A stretch of 51,356 nt of DNA, taken from Neelides folsomi (Eukaryota; Arthropoda; Collembola; Neelipleona; Neelidae). The notes under the pieces are model-generated. The model saw nothing but the letters and a program-made list of their open reading frames with translations, was not told where the DNA came from and searched no databases. Of the stretch, positions 27,601-39,408 are shown one piece after another. Position 1 is the stretch's first letter. Each line of letters begins with the position of its first letter. The position numbers and the translations under genes are program-made. Location: contig JAQGBZ010000415.1 in assembly GCA_034687125.1 (NCBI GenBank), positions 1-51,356 on the forward strand, written 5' to 3'.

Positions 27601-30084
27601 ACCTCATTTCCATTATTTTACATCGCACAACTCACCCAACGAGGAAAATTATTAATTTAAATCTCAACACCTTTTTTATTCACTATCAATTCCCCATGAA
27701 TTCGCGGACCGTTGAAGTTGAAATCCTTTGCGGAAAACTTGGCCAATAAATAACTCAATTCATTAATGGTAAGTTTCATTCACCCATTTAACTTTTTTCA
27801 TCCATCGGCTTCTTTAACGTTTGATTTAACGTTCATTAACGTCTGATTTAACGTTGGAAATTAAAGTTTGATTTAACATTTGAATTAAAATTTGAATTAT
27901 AGTTCTTTGGCGCTATACTTTAAATTTAGAAAAAAACGCCTAATTTAGTCACCTGGTTGAATAGAATTGTTTAAAAATGAAGGAGTTGAGTTTTAAGTTT
28001 TATTTTATATTTTGCGTTGTCCCTAATGGAGTTTGTTCCCAATTTCCTTTGGCGCATCCTTTGGAACTTTCATTCAAATTGTGATTTATTCACCACGGGG
28101 GTTCGATGAGTTGGAGAGAAGGACTTTAACTCAAAATGAGGTCAATTTGCAAATATTTCCCCTCCCTTTGTTTCATTCACTTCTTAATGGCCTTTGATAA
28201 AGAACTAAATATACTTTTTTTAATTCTTTCCGCATTTATTCCATTGCCATTTTCCCATTTGATTTCGCATACACATAAACACTTTATTTCATATAACATG
28301 CGCAGATACATAAAATATACATGATATCTGCACATACAGTGACATACACATATGTATGATATTTGCATATGTGCAATTTAGCTTAAATATGCCAAAGAAT
28401 TTGTTGTTTATTTTGGCAAATGAAAAGGGAATTAAAATGAATAAATTAATTTCAGGTATTTTAATAGATTTAAAATGTAGTGGAAATAAAAAGTGAAAAT
28501 GTTGAAAGAAATGAAAGGAAGTTAAACGGCAAGTTTGTAAAATACAGGAAATTAATGCAGAAATCCTGAATTGAGCTCCATTAAATTTGTAATCCAAATT
28601 CATCCAAATCAACCTCATTTTAACTCAACTTTAACATTTAACAATAACGATAACTTCATTTGAAGATCGAAGGAAAGAAAGAAGCAAATGAAGGCGATTG
28701 GGATGGAAAACAAATGTGGAAATTCCTGAATGAATTAAATCTCGTCACACGACGAAATGAAACGTCAATTGACTCAAGTGGAATCTCTGATTCATTTCTT
28801 ACCTGTTGTCTAAATACAAATCCTTTACCTGTATTTTCACTTTTATCTCATCAAACTCATCATTCTGATCATTAACATGGTTTTGCAAATACATGTTTAA
28901 TTTATGCGCAAATTCTTGTATTTAAATGCATAGGTAAAAATAAGATTTTTTTAAAATACTAAACTAGATTTTGTGCATCTTGCTACATTCTGAGAACATG
29001 AACAAGATTAAGTATTGGCACGATAATAAACCATTAAAATTACATATAGACCATGTATATTTTTTATACAGTATACATAAGTATAAGTATATGAATTGCT
29101 CTATATTATATATGTATATTAAATATATATCCTGTACTTTGCATGAGTCGTGAATTGTTTTAATAATTCACTTTCAATTACTTATTTGACATGGAAAGCT
29201 CAAACGTGTTCTTTTGTCTTCATCCCAATTAAATTGAATTAAATGAGAAATAAGGCGGAGTTTTGGATAGGAAATCCGTCCACATTGAAATTCTTTCCCT
29301 TTTAAATTCATTGATTGATAAATCTTTGGTTCAATTTTGACAGCGGACTTTTCTTTTCACTTCCTATCAAACCAACTGGGAAACATTTTTCATAAATAAC
29401 AAAATGATTCATGAATTAATAATTAATATTAAATTCTTGTTAATGATTAATTAATCAACTAAATAATTATTTTTGATAGGAAGTTTACGTTTATTTACAC
29501 GTATTTATTTATATTGTGTAATATGAATTGATTATGGTCAATTATAAAAAGATCTTGATCGAATTAGAAAGTTTATTTTTTATACAAATCCTTTTTTGAC
29601 TTTGGCTAATGTAATTTGCAATTTTAATGAATGGCAAAGGGCGGTGAATTTATTCAAAGCTCAATTACATTAGCTAAGTCTTAAATGAGATTTAAAAAGT
29701 GAACAATGGGGATTGGATGGTGATTTAGTCTCAGCGGGATTTTTCCAACCTTCTTTTTCTAAACATGTCCTTAAAATTGTAAAGTCTTTTGTAATGTTTA
29801 ATTGCCATTAAATATATAATTAATTAACCTATGTATGCATGTAGTAGTTAAGGTTAATTACCATTGAATATTTAACATAAAATGGAAATGGATTTTGCAT
29901 GAAAAATCGAATAGAAATTTTAAAATGGCTAAATTGATGAAGAATTGTGGAAACTTGCATTTAGCGAAATTACGAAACTTTTCAACCACGAGATTAAATG
30001 AGTTGACCATAAAATGAAATAAAAAGTTCCATTGACGAAAAGTCTTTGGGAAAATTCCTCATTGAGTTAAAGCGGATAATTTGG
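21600..30084. other. AT-rich gene-free stretch
   Basis: No gene is supported. GC-richer islands lie near 21840-22060, 23700-23920, 25380-25520, 27370-27760 and 28020-28150. The frames at 21873-22118, 23583-23932 and 27460-27660 follow these islands, but they show no recognisable domain and no consistent exon structure. The block could be the 5' intron and regulatory domain of the scaffold gene at 33,954. Confidence 0.4.
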
Positions 30085-30396
30085 AATTCGGCTCGGTTTG
30101 TTTTAACTTGTGAAAGAAATGAAGAAGAGCCAAAGAGGAAAAGATGCAAAGTGTGATGAATTTAGAATTGCAAAATTCTACTTTTTAGTTTGCAATATAA
30201 TTTTATTTCGCCAGTTTAGGATTAATCATAAACGATATATTAATATATACATATAAATATATATATTTATAACTATAAAGTTACATTAATTTTATAACTC
30301 TTAATATATTTTAATTATCATTATCCGATTAAAATTTTAATAATTTAAAGTTAACAGTATTTAATTAATTAAAGTTAATAATTAACATTAATTAAA

Positions 30397-30880
30397 TTAT
30401 CTAACAAAGCGGGTAATTATAAAGTGTGCTCCAATGGAAAAGAAAGATGTTCCAATTTTCCAACTCTGTGACGTTCCACCACACGTCATCTCGTCCAACG
30501 TATTTTTAATACTTACCTTAAGGGCACTCAGGACTAATGTAAGATTTCCTTTTTCACATTTCTTTTCTTTTTCTGCTTCACATTTCTTTTTTTCTGCTTC
30601 ACATTTCTTTTCTTTTTCTGATTCACATTTCTTTTCTTTTTCTAATTTATCTGCACAACTTTGGGCCTCAGTTAATGCCCTAATTATCAAAAAATTAATG
30701 GTTTAAATTCCACTAAATTCGATTAATGTTTAAACTAATTAAATAATAATTGGATTACTTGAAAGTTCCTCCTATCGTCATATTATCGCACTTTTGAAGT
30801 TCAATTGTACAATCTCCTGCAAATGTTAAGGGTGCAAAAAGAATGGCCGAAATGATCAAAATTTGACAAGAAATAAACAT
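30397..30880 (-). CDS. small secreted cysteine-rich peptide, family copy A
   Basis: I do not recognise this family. Two exons, 30880-30759 and 30679-30397, join in phase 2 across a 79-bp intron (donor AA|GTAATCC, acceptor ATTAG|G) to give 134 residues. Residues 1-21 are a typical signal peptide (MFISCQILIISAILFAPLTFA). The mature part starts GDCTIELQKC and ends with MTCGGTSQSWKIGTSFF and a hydrophobic tail that could be a membrane or GPI-type anchor signal. Compared with copies B and D, the third cysteine is replaced by Phe (residue 40). The middle is enlarged by a lysine/glutamate/cysteine repeat, roughly KEKKCEAE four times, coded by a 24-bp DNA repeat (about 30553-30645). The exon also contains a perfect-looking donor, CTTAAG|GTAAGT near 30520, which may cause alternative splicing. 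Confidence 0.6.
30553..30645 (-). repeat. 24-bp coding minisatellite in copy A
   Basis: The plus strand shows repeated TTCACATTTCTTTTCTTTTT units, 24 bases long with one 6-base shorter copy. The minus strand reads them as KKCEAEKE-type octapeptides. Copies D and B have only one such position, so this is an expansion specific to copy A. Confidence 0.75.
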
Positions 30881-30925
30881 TTTATTTTATAATTAGCCTT
30901 TAATAATAAATCAATTTTGTATTTA

Positions 30926-30940
30926 CTATTTTATATACCA
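30926..30940 (-). promoter_or_regulatory. TATA-type core promoter of copy A
   Basis: The minus strand reads AAGCTGGTATATAAAATAG, about 50-60 bases before the ATG at 30880. Similar boxes with a preceding AACCTGC or AACCTTGC word lie upstream of copies B and D, which supports a shared promoter. Confidence 0.45.
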
Positions 30941-31162
30941 GCTTATTGAAACTGAGAAAAATGTTTGAAATTATTGCACGACATAAAAAGGTTAATCTAT
31001 GTTTGTATTTAAGTAATTACATCCTTAACATTTAACATATTCATAAAATGCACACATAATAATATGTTCTTACATAATAATAACTATGAGTTCTTTCCTT
31101 CCTTGTACTTATTGGAAATATGAAAAATGTGATTTAATTATAAATGAGATAAATAACACATT

Positions 31163-31608
31163 TTACATTTTTATTGAATTGTAAGATAAAATAAGGGAAA
31201 TTACAAAGGTAGCTCCAATTAAAATGAACGATGTTCCAAATTTCCAACTGTTTGAACTTAAATCGCCGCAATCCAATTGATCAGAAATGATTTGAAAGAC
31301 TGATTTAACTGTGTCAATAGCAGTTCGATCTTCAGCTGTTACCGCGCATCTTATCTTTAACTCTTTTAAACACCCGGCCGCGCTTTTAAGTTCACTTATT
31401 CAATTAATTCATTTTAATTAAACATTTAATATATCATATGAATATTTGACTAAAGATTTAAATATGTTTATTACGGGCAAGTTCCTCCAATTTCAAGTCT
31501 GTAAATCTTCTGATAGCAATCCAATGCTTCAGCATCACAATCAAATGCAGATGTTAGTGAAGTAAAAAAGAGGAATAAAATAAACAAAACCTCCCTTGAA
31601 ATAAACAT
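31163..31608 (-). CDS. small secreted cysteine-rich peptide, family copy B
   Basis: This is the cleanest member of the unrecognised family. Exon 1 (31608-31475) and exon 2 (31394-31163) join in phase 2 across an 80-bp intron to give 121 residues. Residues 1-21 form a signal peptide (MFISREVLFILFLFFTSLTS plus Ala). The mature part has six cysteines at residues 24, 31, 44, 53, 61 and 87, an SNSWKFGTSF motif shared with the other copies, and a strongly hydrophobic end (ILIGATFVISLIL, about residues 102-113), so the protein is probably anchored to the outer face of the membrane. Six cysteines suggest three disulfides. The start has good support: A-rich context, signal peptide immediately after, and conservation across copies. 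Function is unknown; candidates are an antimicrobial, a receptor-like or a surface peptide, none of which the sequence decides. Confidence 0.7.
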
Positions 31609-31724
31609 TATATAATAATTAATTAAAATCAAAATATTTTGAAATTTTGAAAATCGCTAAAGATTTAGTTTAATGAACAATTATACAAAGCTTACTTTAT
31701 ACTTTAACTTACTGTTAGCTTAAG

Positions 31725-31736
31725 TTTATATATAGC
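31725..31736 (-). promoter_or_regulatory. TATA-type core promoter of copy B
   Basis: The minus strand reads AACCTTGCTATATATAAACT about 120 bases before the ATG at 31608. The word upstream of the TATA box matches the one before copy D (AAACCTGCTATATAAAAT). A further matching word, TCCATTTAAG.ACATAAAATAAAT, lies about 80 bases farther upstream in both. Confidence 0.45.
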
Positions 31737-31859
31737 AAGGTTATCAGTACTGGTATTGTTAAAAATCTTTTCGAAAACGATAAAGATTCCAAGAATGGAA
31801 ATAATTACCAAAAATAGTCCATTTAAGAACATAAAATAAATATTGAAAAATGCATCACT

Positions 31860-33940
31860 TTTTCCTTCATATTAATTTAAACATCAGCTATCAATTAAGG
31901 TTAAAATGAGTAAGATATTAAATAATAATTTAACTACATAATTATGTAATTAATAATCATCTTTATTTCATATTAAATCGGATTTTTATTATTTTCAAAA
32001 TGTTGTTCTAAGATTTTGTGAACTTCAAAGTTTTGATATAACTCGAAAGAGAAATTCGGTATAAGAAAAGTGTAGGAGTTTTCCAAGGTCCTTGGACTCT
32101 CTTTTGTCACATTTGGGCAGTGGGAGTTTAAATGAGATCTCCTATACTTTAACATTGATAATAACACCAACATTCTTTTTATAATTAAATAATATTTATT
32201 TAGCTATCTGTATATAATATACAGTATACATATACGCTTAAATAAATATAATATATTTTTTATAACTTTCTTGTGGTTTCTCCTCGTTTCCGTAATTCTG
32301 ATTAAAAAAAGTTGAGAGTGTTTGGTGAGTTTGTGAAGAAGGTGAGAAAATGGGAAGAGTCCATTGGCCTCCAAACATCCAAAGTTTTTTTTATACCTGG
32401 CGGAGAACTTCACAAGATCTCTTAAATACAAATCTCTTACAACATTCTGTACATTCTTTTATACAATCAAAAAGAGACCAAGATGGAATTTAATTCCTTT
32501 ACATATATACTTCATATAAACTTCATTTCATATTTATACAGTATATATTGCATACGAATAAAATATCCAGTATTTATATACAAATTATACTTAAATGTAA
32601 GATGACCAATTTGTGACCATCCTGTATAAGAAAATAAGTAACATTATTGTTATTGCTATTTGTAATATTATTTAGAGATTTGCAAAATTACAAGGTGTGA
32701 ATTTTAAGTACGTAAAAGGGAATTTAAAACCAACCGCATTTTGCATAAAAGAACCAAACAACATTTAAGTAAGTATTCAAATTCCTTCCACTTCCGTCCA
32801 ACAACTTTATTTTTTGATTGAGGAATTAAATGGAGAAAAAGAAAGGAAATGAAATTAAATTTTTTCCTATCCTTCCCAATGTCTCAATTTTCTTCATGGA
32901 AAATGCAAAATAACTTTCATTTGAATATCTAAATACTTTTTTGAGAAGGATGGGAAGAAACCAACAAGAAAGAGGGAAATGTTTTAATGTGACCAAGAAA
33001 ATCCCCAGCGGTTTACGAAACATTTTTTAAAAGATCAAAAACTACCTAAATGGTCGGAAAATTCGCAAAAACATTTTCATGTTAACCAGAAAGATTTTTG
33101 TGGATTTTGCAATTTTTTATTATTCAATGTTAACATACAAAATTTTGCATTCTGTATTTTACACATTAGGCGACATATACGATCATTGCGAATTTTACAA
33201 ATTTTAGCAAGAATTCGCAAATGTGTGAATAATAAGGAATAAATAGGAAAAATAAATTGCGATTTAAAATACGATTTTCTTATTAAAGAAGAATTTATGT
33301 TTAAAGGGATCTTTGTATGTGTGTAATAAGGTCGAGTAAATTTTTGAAAGCCGAAGTGGGAACTGGCGGTTGTGATTGTGAGGGCCGTCCATTGTTGTTA
33401 TTAATACATAGAGGAATTCCTGGGAAAGAGGTCAAGAGGAGTCGCCTTGTAAATACACGACCGTTGCACAAACCATCATCACTCACCCAAACAAACCCAA
33501 ACAAACTCATACAAACTCTGACAATTCTTAAGAAGCTCAAAGCATAAAAGTGAAAAATATTTTATTACAAATTAATTCAGACAAATGGGAAAATTTTGTA
33601 TTAGTGGCAAATCTCCACAATTCATTTTCACAACATTATAACATTCAATTTAGCACAATAAAAAGAATAAAAAGCACAATGATCATAAATGACATAAAAA
33701 TCTTAAAATTAGGATGAAACCAATTTTGGCAAACACATTATTCAATAATGGTTTCCCCCAATTTTGGTAGCAAATTTTCTTCGCTCTTTGGTATAAATAG
33801 GAATAAATTGAAAAACTCATAAATTCTGTGATGAATCATAATGGCCATTTTCCAGATAAATAGTATTTAATTAGAGTTATTTAATTAGAGTTATTTAACT
33901 ATGATTAAATAAATATTAACGTTTCTTATTTTTAATTACA
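31860..33940. other. gene-free stretch with a GC-richer island
   Basis: No gene is supported. A mariner-like end motif (GACCAATTTGTGACCATCCTGTA) is at about 32603-32625. The island at 33300-33547 is open on both strands, but neither translation is recognisable. It ends about 400 bases before the scaffold gene's coding exon and may be promoter or 5' UTR sequence. The last bases before 33942 are the polypyrimidine tract and acceptor (TTTTTAATTACAG) of that exon. Confidence 0.4.
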
Positions 33941-33953
33941 GATTTTGCTCTAA

Positions 33954-36900
33954 ATGGGTAATTCCAATTCCCAACATGGAGCCGGCTCCGTCCATCCGGT
34001 CCATCCATCAGGAAGGGTTTGGTCCCAATCGTTGGAAATTCCCCCGGAACATCAACGCAATCGGATGAAACGGGGATATTTCCCACCGCCAAATGGCCGG
34101 TCTGGATATCATCTCCAGCCACGTGCTTATGCTCCGCCTCAAAAAGTTCTCCCGACACTTTCTCCGCAGAAAGGAGCTCTGCGGCTCAAACCAACTTCCA
34201 ACGGGGCGATTTTGCACGGCGGGGGAACAATTTCAGGGAAAAAGCTCTTGGCAGAAATCGAAGCTCAAGAGATCAAAGTTCAAAGTGAAGCTCCGGCTCC
34301 GACCAAATCTGGAGCTTCTTGGAAAATGAAATCAGGCGTGCAGAAATCCTCTGAAGCTAAAGAAAAGCCAAGCAGCAATAATTCGCATAATTTGCAAAAT
34401 TCCCATAATGTGCAAAATATGAAAGATTCCTCTAATGGAGATCCCCAAACTGAAAATAAAAATTCTCGAAAATCCTCTGGAACAGACAACGGGAGTTTAA
34501 ATGGGAAATTAAATGGGAATGTTTTAACAACAGCTTCAATTAATCCTTCTAACGTTAATTCTACTTCAAATACTCCCGCGCTTCTTCGTCGTCGCGGGTC
34601 CGAACAATCCGAAATTTCCATCAGTTCTCAACTGTCGCGGGAATTAACTGAAGAAGATGAAACCCGCGATCGCTCAACTTCTCCTGTCCCGAACACTTTT
34701 ACAATTTTGAGCGAAAGCCCCGCGAAGAAGCAAATCCGATCACGGAAGAAATACGCAGCTCCGCCGCCGCCGGAAGTGGAAGTTAAAGAAAAAGTTCAAA
34801 CGCGGCTTTTCAAAACCCAGTCAAGTCAAAAAGAAGAAGCAAAATTGTTGGAAAATATTCGGAAAGAAGAAGCAAAATTATTTGAAAATATCCGGAAAGA
34901 AGAAGCAAAGATTTTGGCAAATTTGAATAAATCCGGTGGTGGGGAATTTAAAAGAGATTTTCACAAACCTGGAGAATTCAAATCTCCCTCTAGAATTTCG
35001 GCGGGAGATTTGAAAAAAACAGATTTGAAAAATAAAGATTTAAATCAAGAGCTAAAAAATCAGAATTTGAGAAGAGATTTAAAAAATGGTGATTTAAGAA
35101 GAGAGAAAAATGGCGAATTAAAAAAGCCTGAATATAAATCTTCATCTCCTGCCATTAACTCTTTGACTCTTACTTTGGAAGAGTTGGAGGCCGAGGAAGC
35201 GAAGGAAAAGAAAACTTTTTATTTTGGTGAAGAACAAAAGGTGAAGAAGTCAAAGTCGAGTTCTGCCCTTGGGTCGAATCTTCCCCAGCTTGAGAATGAA
35301 AAGAGAAAGGAGGAGAATTCAGAAGGGAAGAAACAAAGGAAGATGAAGCAACCAAAGGGAGAATCAAAGGAAGATTCCAACGAGGACGAGAAATTGAATT
35401 CTTCCTCATCGGAAATGAGCTCAAATTCTGACATTGACATTCCAATGCACATTCGCCCAACATTACCCGCCAGACGTCCAGATCTCCCGCGGTTTTCCCC
35501 CACGGCTGCATGGAGAAGTTTAGAGATCGACTGCGACGATTTTAAAATCCCCGTCAGGGTTCAAAAGCTCCACGGGCGGAATGATAGTTTAAGCTCAGGG
35601 GAAATTTCCCGCCGTGGCGGACGCGGGAGTTTGGAAAGATCCGGCGATTCGGGGATTTCTGCAGGCGACGGTGGCTCCCCCGCCCATCCAAATCTAAACG
35701 ATGATGAGGAACTAACCCATGCGCGTGCGCGGTTGGGCCACCGTCCCGCGGTTTCTTCCTTCTGGACCCCGGAGCAGGATTTAGATGAATCGAGTTCAGA
35801 ATTCGAGGGAGAGGATTTAATTCCTGTGGCAACTAAACAAAGCTCCGCGGCGGCCATGTTATTACCTTCGGGTTTACGAACCCCGCCAAAGTTCACGACC
35901 CGAAGTCATTTGTTTGGAAATTCCGACTCGGAAGGAACGGGTTCAGGTTCCGGGCGAATGGCGGTTTATTCCAAACGGGGAAATAACGGGGGGAAGCCAA
36001 GTGTGGCCAGTTTGAAGAAAAAACATTTGAAGCGGAACAATAATTCAAATTTCCGTCTTCACCAATCAACCAACAATTCCTTGCTCGATGAGGAAGAGGA
36101 AATTCCCAACGGAATTAGAAACTCAAAACTCAACAATTTATACGAAGATGATTTTGAGGATCAATTGGATTGTAATTGGTTTCTTTCTCGCTCCGAGCCG
36201 AGCTCTTTGCATTTGATTGGCAAACGACGAAATTCGCGATCTTTGCACCAACTGAGTCTCGTCGGGAATTCATTTGAGGAGAACGAGGAGGAAATGAGGG
36301 AAGTGAGGTCGGAGATCGGATACGGACCAAGTAGCATGAACTTCTTAAACTACTCAGCCAAAACACGATCAGAAAAAATTCATAGTAATATCCATGGCAA
36401 CCAACCCCATGTTAATCTCCACGGCAACAAAATCCATGGCAATTATATCCATAGCAACCAATTAAACCACCTGATTAACCAGGAAGAAAACTCAGAGGAT
36501 GAAAATGGCGAAGTTCACCCGGGTGGATCAAACAGTTTGAATTTGTTCCCTCGCCCCTTTTCTCACATTATGTATTTGCCAGCTTACGAAAGCAGACGCG
36601 TTCCGACGACGTTGACCCGAAGAGCAAAAAGCGTTGACCATCTCGACCACCAGGAAATTATTTTCAATAAATCTAAATCCCGCCCGGCCCAAAGACAGAG
36701 GTCACATTCCCCGGAGGGAGAAATGAATAGAAATTTGATTAATCGGAACACGGTGGAGCAAATGAAGGAACAATTGGAAGCAAGGGCCAGAATGAGCGAA
36801 AAGGAAAAGAAAAAGAAATTCAAGTTCCAGTCAACTTTGAGAGTTTTGGAGAGGAAAGCAATTGAAGTGAGTTTGGCGAGGGAAGCCGAAGAAAGAGAAA

Positions 36901-39408
36901 ATGAAAGGTTGAGAGAAATCGAAGCGATGCGAAGAGTCGAAGAGGAATTTCAGAAGAAAAGAGCAAAGGAGAAAATGGAATTTCAAAAAGCCGCTGCTTC
37001 CATCGCGAATTCTAAACCCAACTCGACCACGTTCAATTTTACAACTGCCAATGGCCCTAATTTCAGTCCGCTTTTGAATAATGGCGGGAATGGGCAAAAT
37101 AAAAATAGTCCGCAGAATTTAGGAGTTCAGAATTTAAATCAAGTTCACATTTTAAATCACGGACAGAATTTAAATCTTCAAAATTTAAATAACGGTCAGA
37201 ATTTAAATAACCGCAAGACTAATATTGCTCAATCGCGGGATTTAAAACCACAAAAAGAAGCAGAAATTGAACATCGGGTTTTTCAAAAACCGAGTCATTT
37301 GAAGGCAGAAAAAGCCGGGAATTATATCGGGACGAAGAAGGTGGAAGAAATGAATTTGAACCTTGGCGGGGGTTTCGGTAGAAGATGCGAACCAGACGGA
37401 GCTCCGGCGGTTGTTGACATTCGGCGGGAAATGATCCAAGCGAGTCGGAAACGAAGCGGAAATACAAATCCGAGTGAAATGACCCAAGAACTCTCAGAGT
37501 TCAAACAGGAAACGAGACAATATTGCGAATATAGGAAATCTCCAAGGAATTCTCCAGCAAGGTAAAAATCCCCATTTAATTTAATCTCCATTAACTAAAT
37601 ACTTTCTTTCTATTTTAATTAAAGTTAAAAGGCTTCAACTTGTTCAGAATTTAACGCTGATTCCGATTATGCATAGTTTTTATATAAGATTTTGATCCGC
37701 CGAGGAGCTATAAGCAAATCAAAGTAAATTATTCGCGAAAAAATTGAAAATTGAGAATTCAATTTTTTTCCGTTAAATAATTACCTTAATTGTTAAATAA
37801 CTTTTGAATTGTTGACAATTTTATATGGAAACTATATATATTCTGAATCTGCATTAAATTCTCTACAAGCTTGTCTTTGTCTCAAGCCAAAAGTGTAACT
37901 TAGTGGCGATAAATTTTAATTGTAATTAACTTATTCCAATTAACTCTATGTAAATGTGATTATCAATTTTTTATTTAACAAGGTCTAAATTTCATAGACT
38001 CCACGAGAACAACAAAAAGAACGGAAGTGACATTTATCCCGTCCGGAGTTCATCCAGCGACCTCGGAGGTCAAAAAAGCTCGAGATGCAGCGGAAGCGGA
38101 ATGAGTCAAATTTCCCATTCACAACTCCAAGGCGGTCGTTACAGGTCGACAATTCATCCCGAAATTGTTTGTGACATTCCAGTGAAACCTCTGCCTTACA
38201 TGGTCAATTTTTCAAGTAAGTTAAAACACTTTAAAATCCATCCAAAACCGCGCAGGCCTTTTTAACCCATTGCCGTTTTCCCCCATTACCTTACAGCTCA
38301 ATCCAATATTATATTATTCTTTGTAATTTTAATGGTTATTATTTATTTAAATTGACTAAATTCATTTAATTTTGATTGGCTTTAAAACACTGTTTAAAAT
38401 GGATGTTTTCGCAGGACTTAGCGGCTCCACGTCAAATTTACTGGAAGAGTCTCGTCCAGGTTCAGGAATGAGCAACGGAGGAAGTCAATTGGGAAAGAGC
38501 GACAATTACCGTCGTGATTGGGCGAACCATAAAGGGATGCTGGGCGGAATGGGGCCCAGAGCTGCGTCCATTACGAGTCTCCACAGCGGAGGATTGTCGC
38601 CTAATGCAAATCTCCGATCGAGCTCAACAGATCTAACTGTCGAATCTCCTAACCAATTTCATAAAAAGTATAAAAACATTTTAATTAATTTAAATACACA
38701 TCAATAAATAAAGAATACTGAATATGTGATGTTAATAAATGCGTTTTTTGATTGTTAATTTAATGAATCTTGATTAATTAATTAATTAGCAATTAATTTA
38801 ATTATATGATTTTTGTATTAGGAAAATCGTATTGCATCAAAAGTATTCAAGTAGTCCTTCGAGCTCTCCAATTCCTTCCGTGAAGATCCACGTGAATGGG
38901 AATTCGCATTCTTATTCCGGATCTTCCACAGGTGTGGAATCAAACTGTGAACCAGAAAAGGTAAAATAATAAATATGAGTATTTTTATTACTTTTAATTA
39001 TCAATTAACTTATAGTTAATTAACTACAGTTAACTACTGGTAATAATAAGTTAAATATTGTTTTAACTTTTAGTAAACCGGAATTTCAAAATCTATACTT
39101 TATGAAGTTTCACTTTAATATTAAACAAATAATAAAAATTAATGTTTGGATTTACAAATTGACAATTTCTTTATTTGAAGGAATCAAAACATTCGAAGTT
39201 GATCGTCCGAGGACCAACGGAGAATTCCATTTTGAATCCAAGCCCGGCTGCAGGGATTTCTGGTTTCAATGTGACCCCGTTTCGACCTTCAGGGTCATCT
39301 GCTTATCGCCCGGTTGCTTTCAGTCCTTCCAAAGGATCAAAAATCGAAGTGATTTCGTCCAATGGACATCAACAGCAAAACTTCCCTTCTGTAACGACAG
39401 TCATTTAA
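33954..39408 (+). CDS. large scaffold-like protein, five coding exons
   Basis: I do not recognise the family. Exons 33954-37561, 37983-38215, 38415-38667, 38822-38960 and 39181-39408 join with matching phases at every GT-AG junction to give 1486 residues. The start is fixed by an in-frame TAA directly before ATG and an acceptor at 33941, so an upstream non-coding exon is implied. MGNSNS is a good N-myristoylation signal, and the C-terminus TTVI fits a class I PDZ ligand; together they suggest a membrane-associated scaffold. Most of the chain is low-complexity. It includes three 11-residue repeats (EEAKLLENIRK type, about 292-325), a Ser-rich block with SPTAAWRSLE and SRRGGRGSLERSGDSGISAG (about 500-610), His/Asn repeats (about 809-838), a charged coiled coil from VEQMKEQLEARARM (about 929-1019), and an Asn/Gln repeat after it. 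The exon 2-3 junction reads KPLPYMVNF/SRLSGSTSNL. The unbroken phases make it a real gene. Confidence 0.85.
34828..34930 (+). repeat. 33-bp coding tandem repeat in the scaffold gene
   Basis: Three copies encode EEAKLLENIRK, EEAKLFENIRK and EEAKILANLNK. The third copy is the most diverged. The repeat would extend a helix by three turns per unit. Confidence 0.8.

Larger units (their letters stand above)
30085..31330. repeat. segmental duplication, left copy
   Basis: This block is repeated in the same orientation at about 45828-47402. Matching starts at AATTCGGCTCGGTTTG (30,090s) and runs through the 3' flank and both exons of the first peptide gene. It resumes in the 3' flank of the second peptide gene (TCTTTCCTTCCTTG, AAATATGAAAAATGTG, TACATTTTTATTGAATTG) and reaches its exon 2 near GCAGTTCGATCTT. 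Several insertions break the right copy. Confidence 0.8.

Noticed and set aside
30434..30706. 90-residue plus-strand frame rich in Phe and Ser
   Set aside because: It is the antisense of copy A exon 2. The minus strand has the signal peptide exon, conserved splice sites and paralogs.
33301..33547. Two overlapping frames of 76-79 residues on opposite strands
   Set aside because: Neither translation resembles a known domain. A GC-richer island open on both strands is more likely 5' UTR or promoter DNA.
34008..37591. Many frames inside the large exon on both strands
   Set aside because: All are shadows of the 1203-codon frame, whose exon joins in phase to four further exons.
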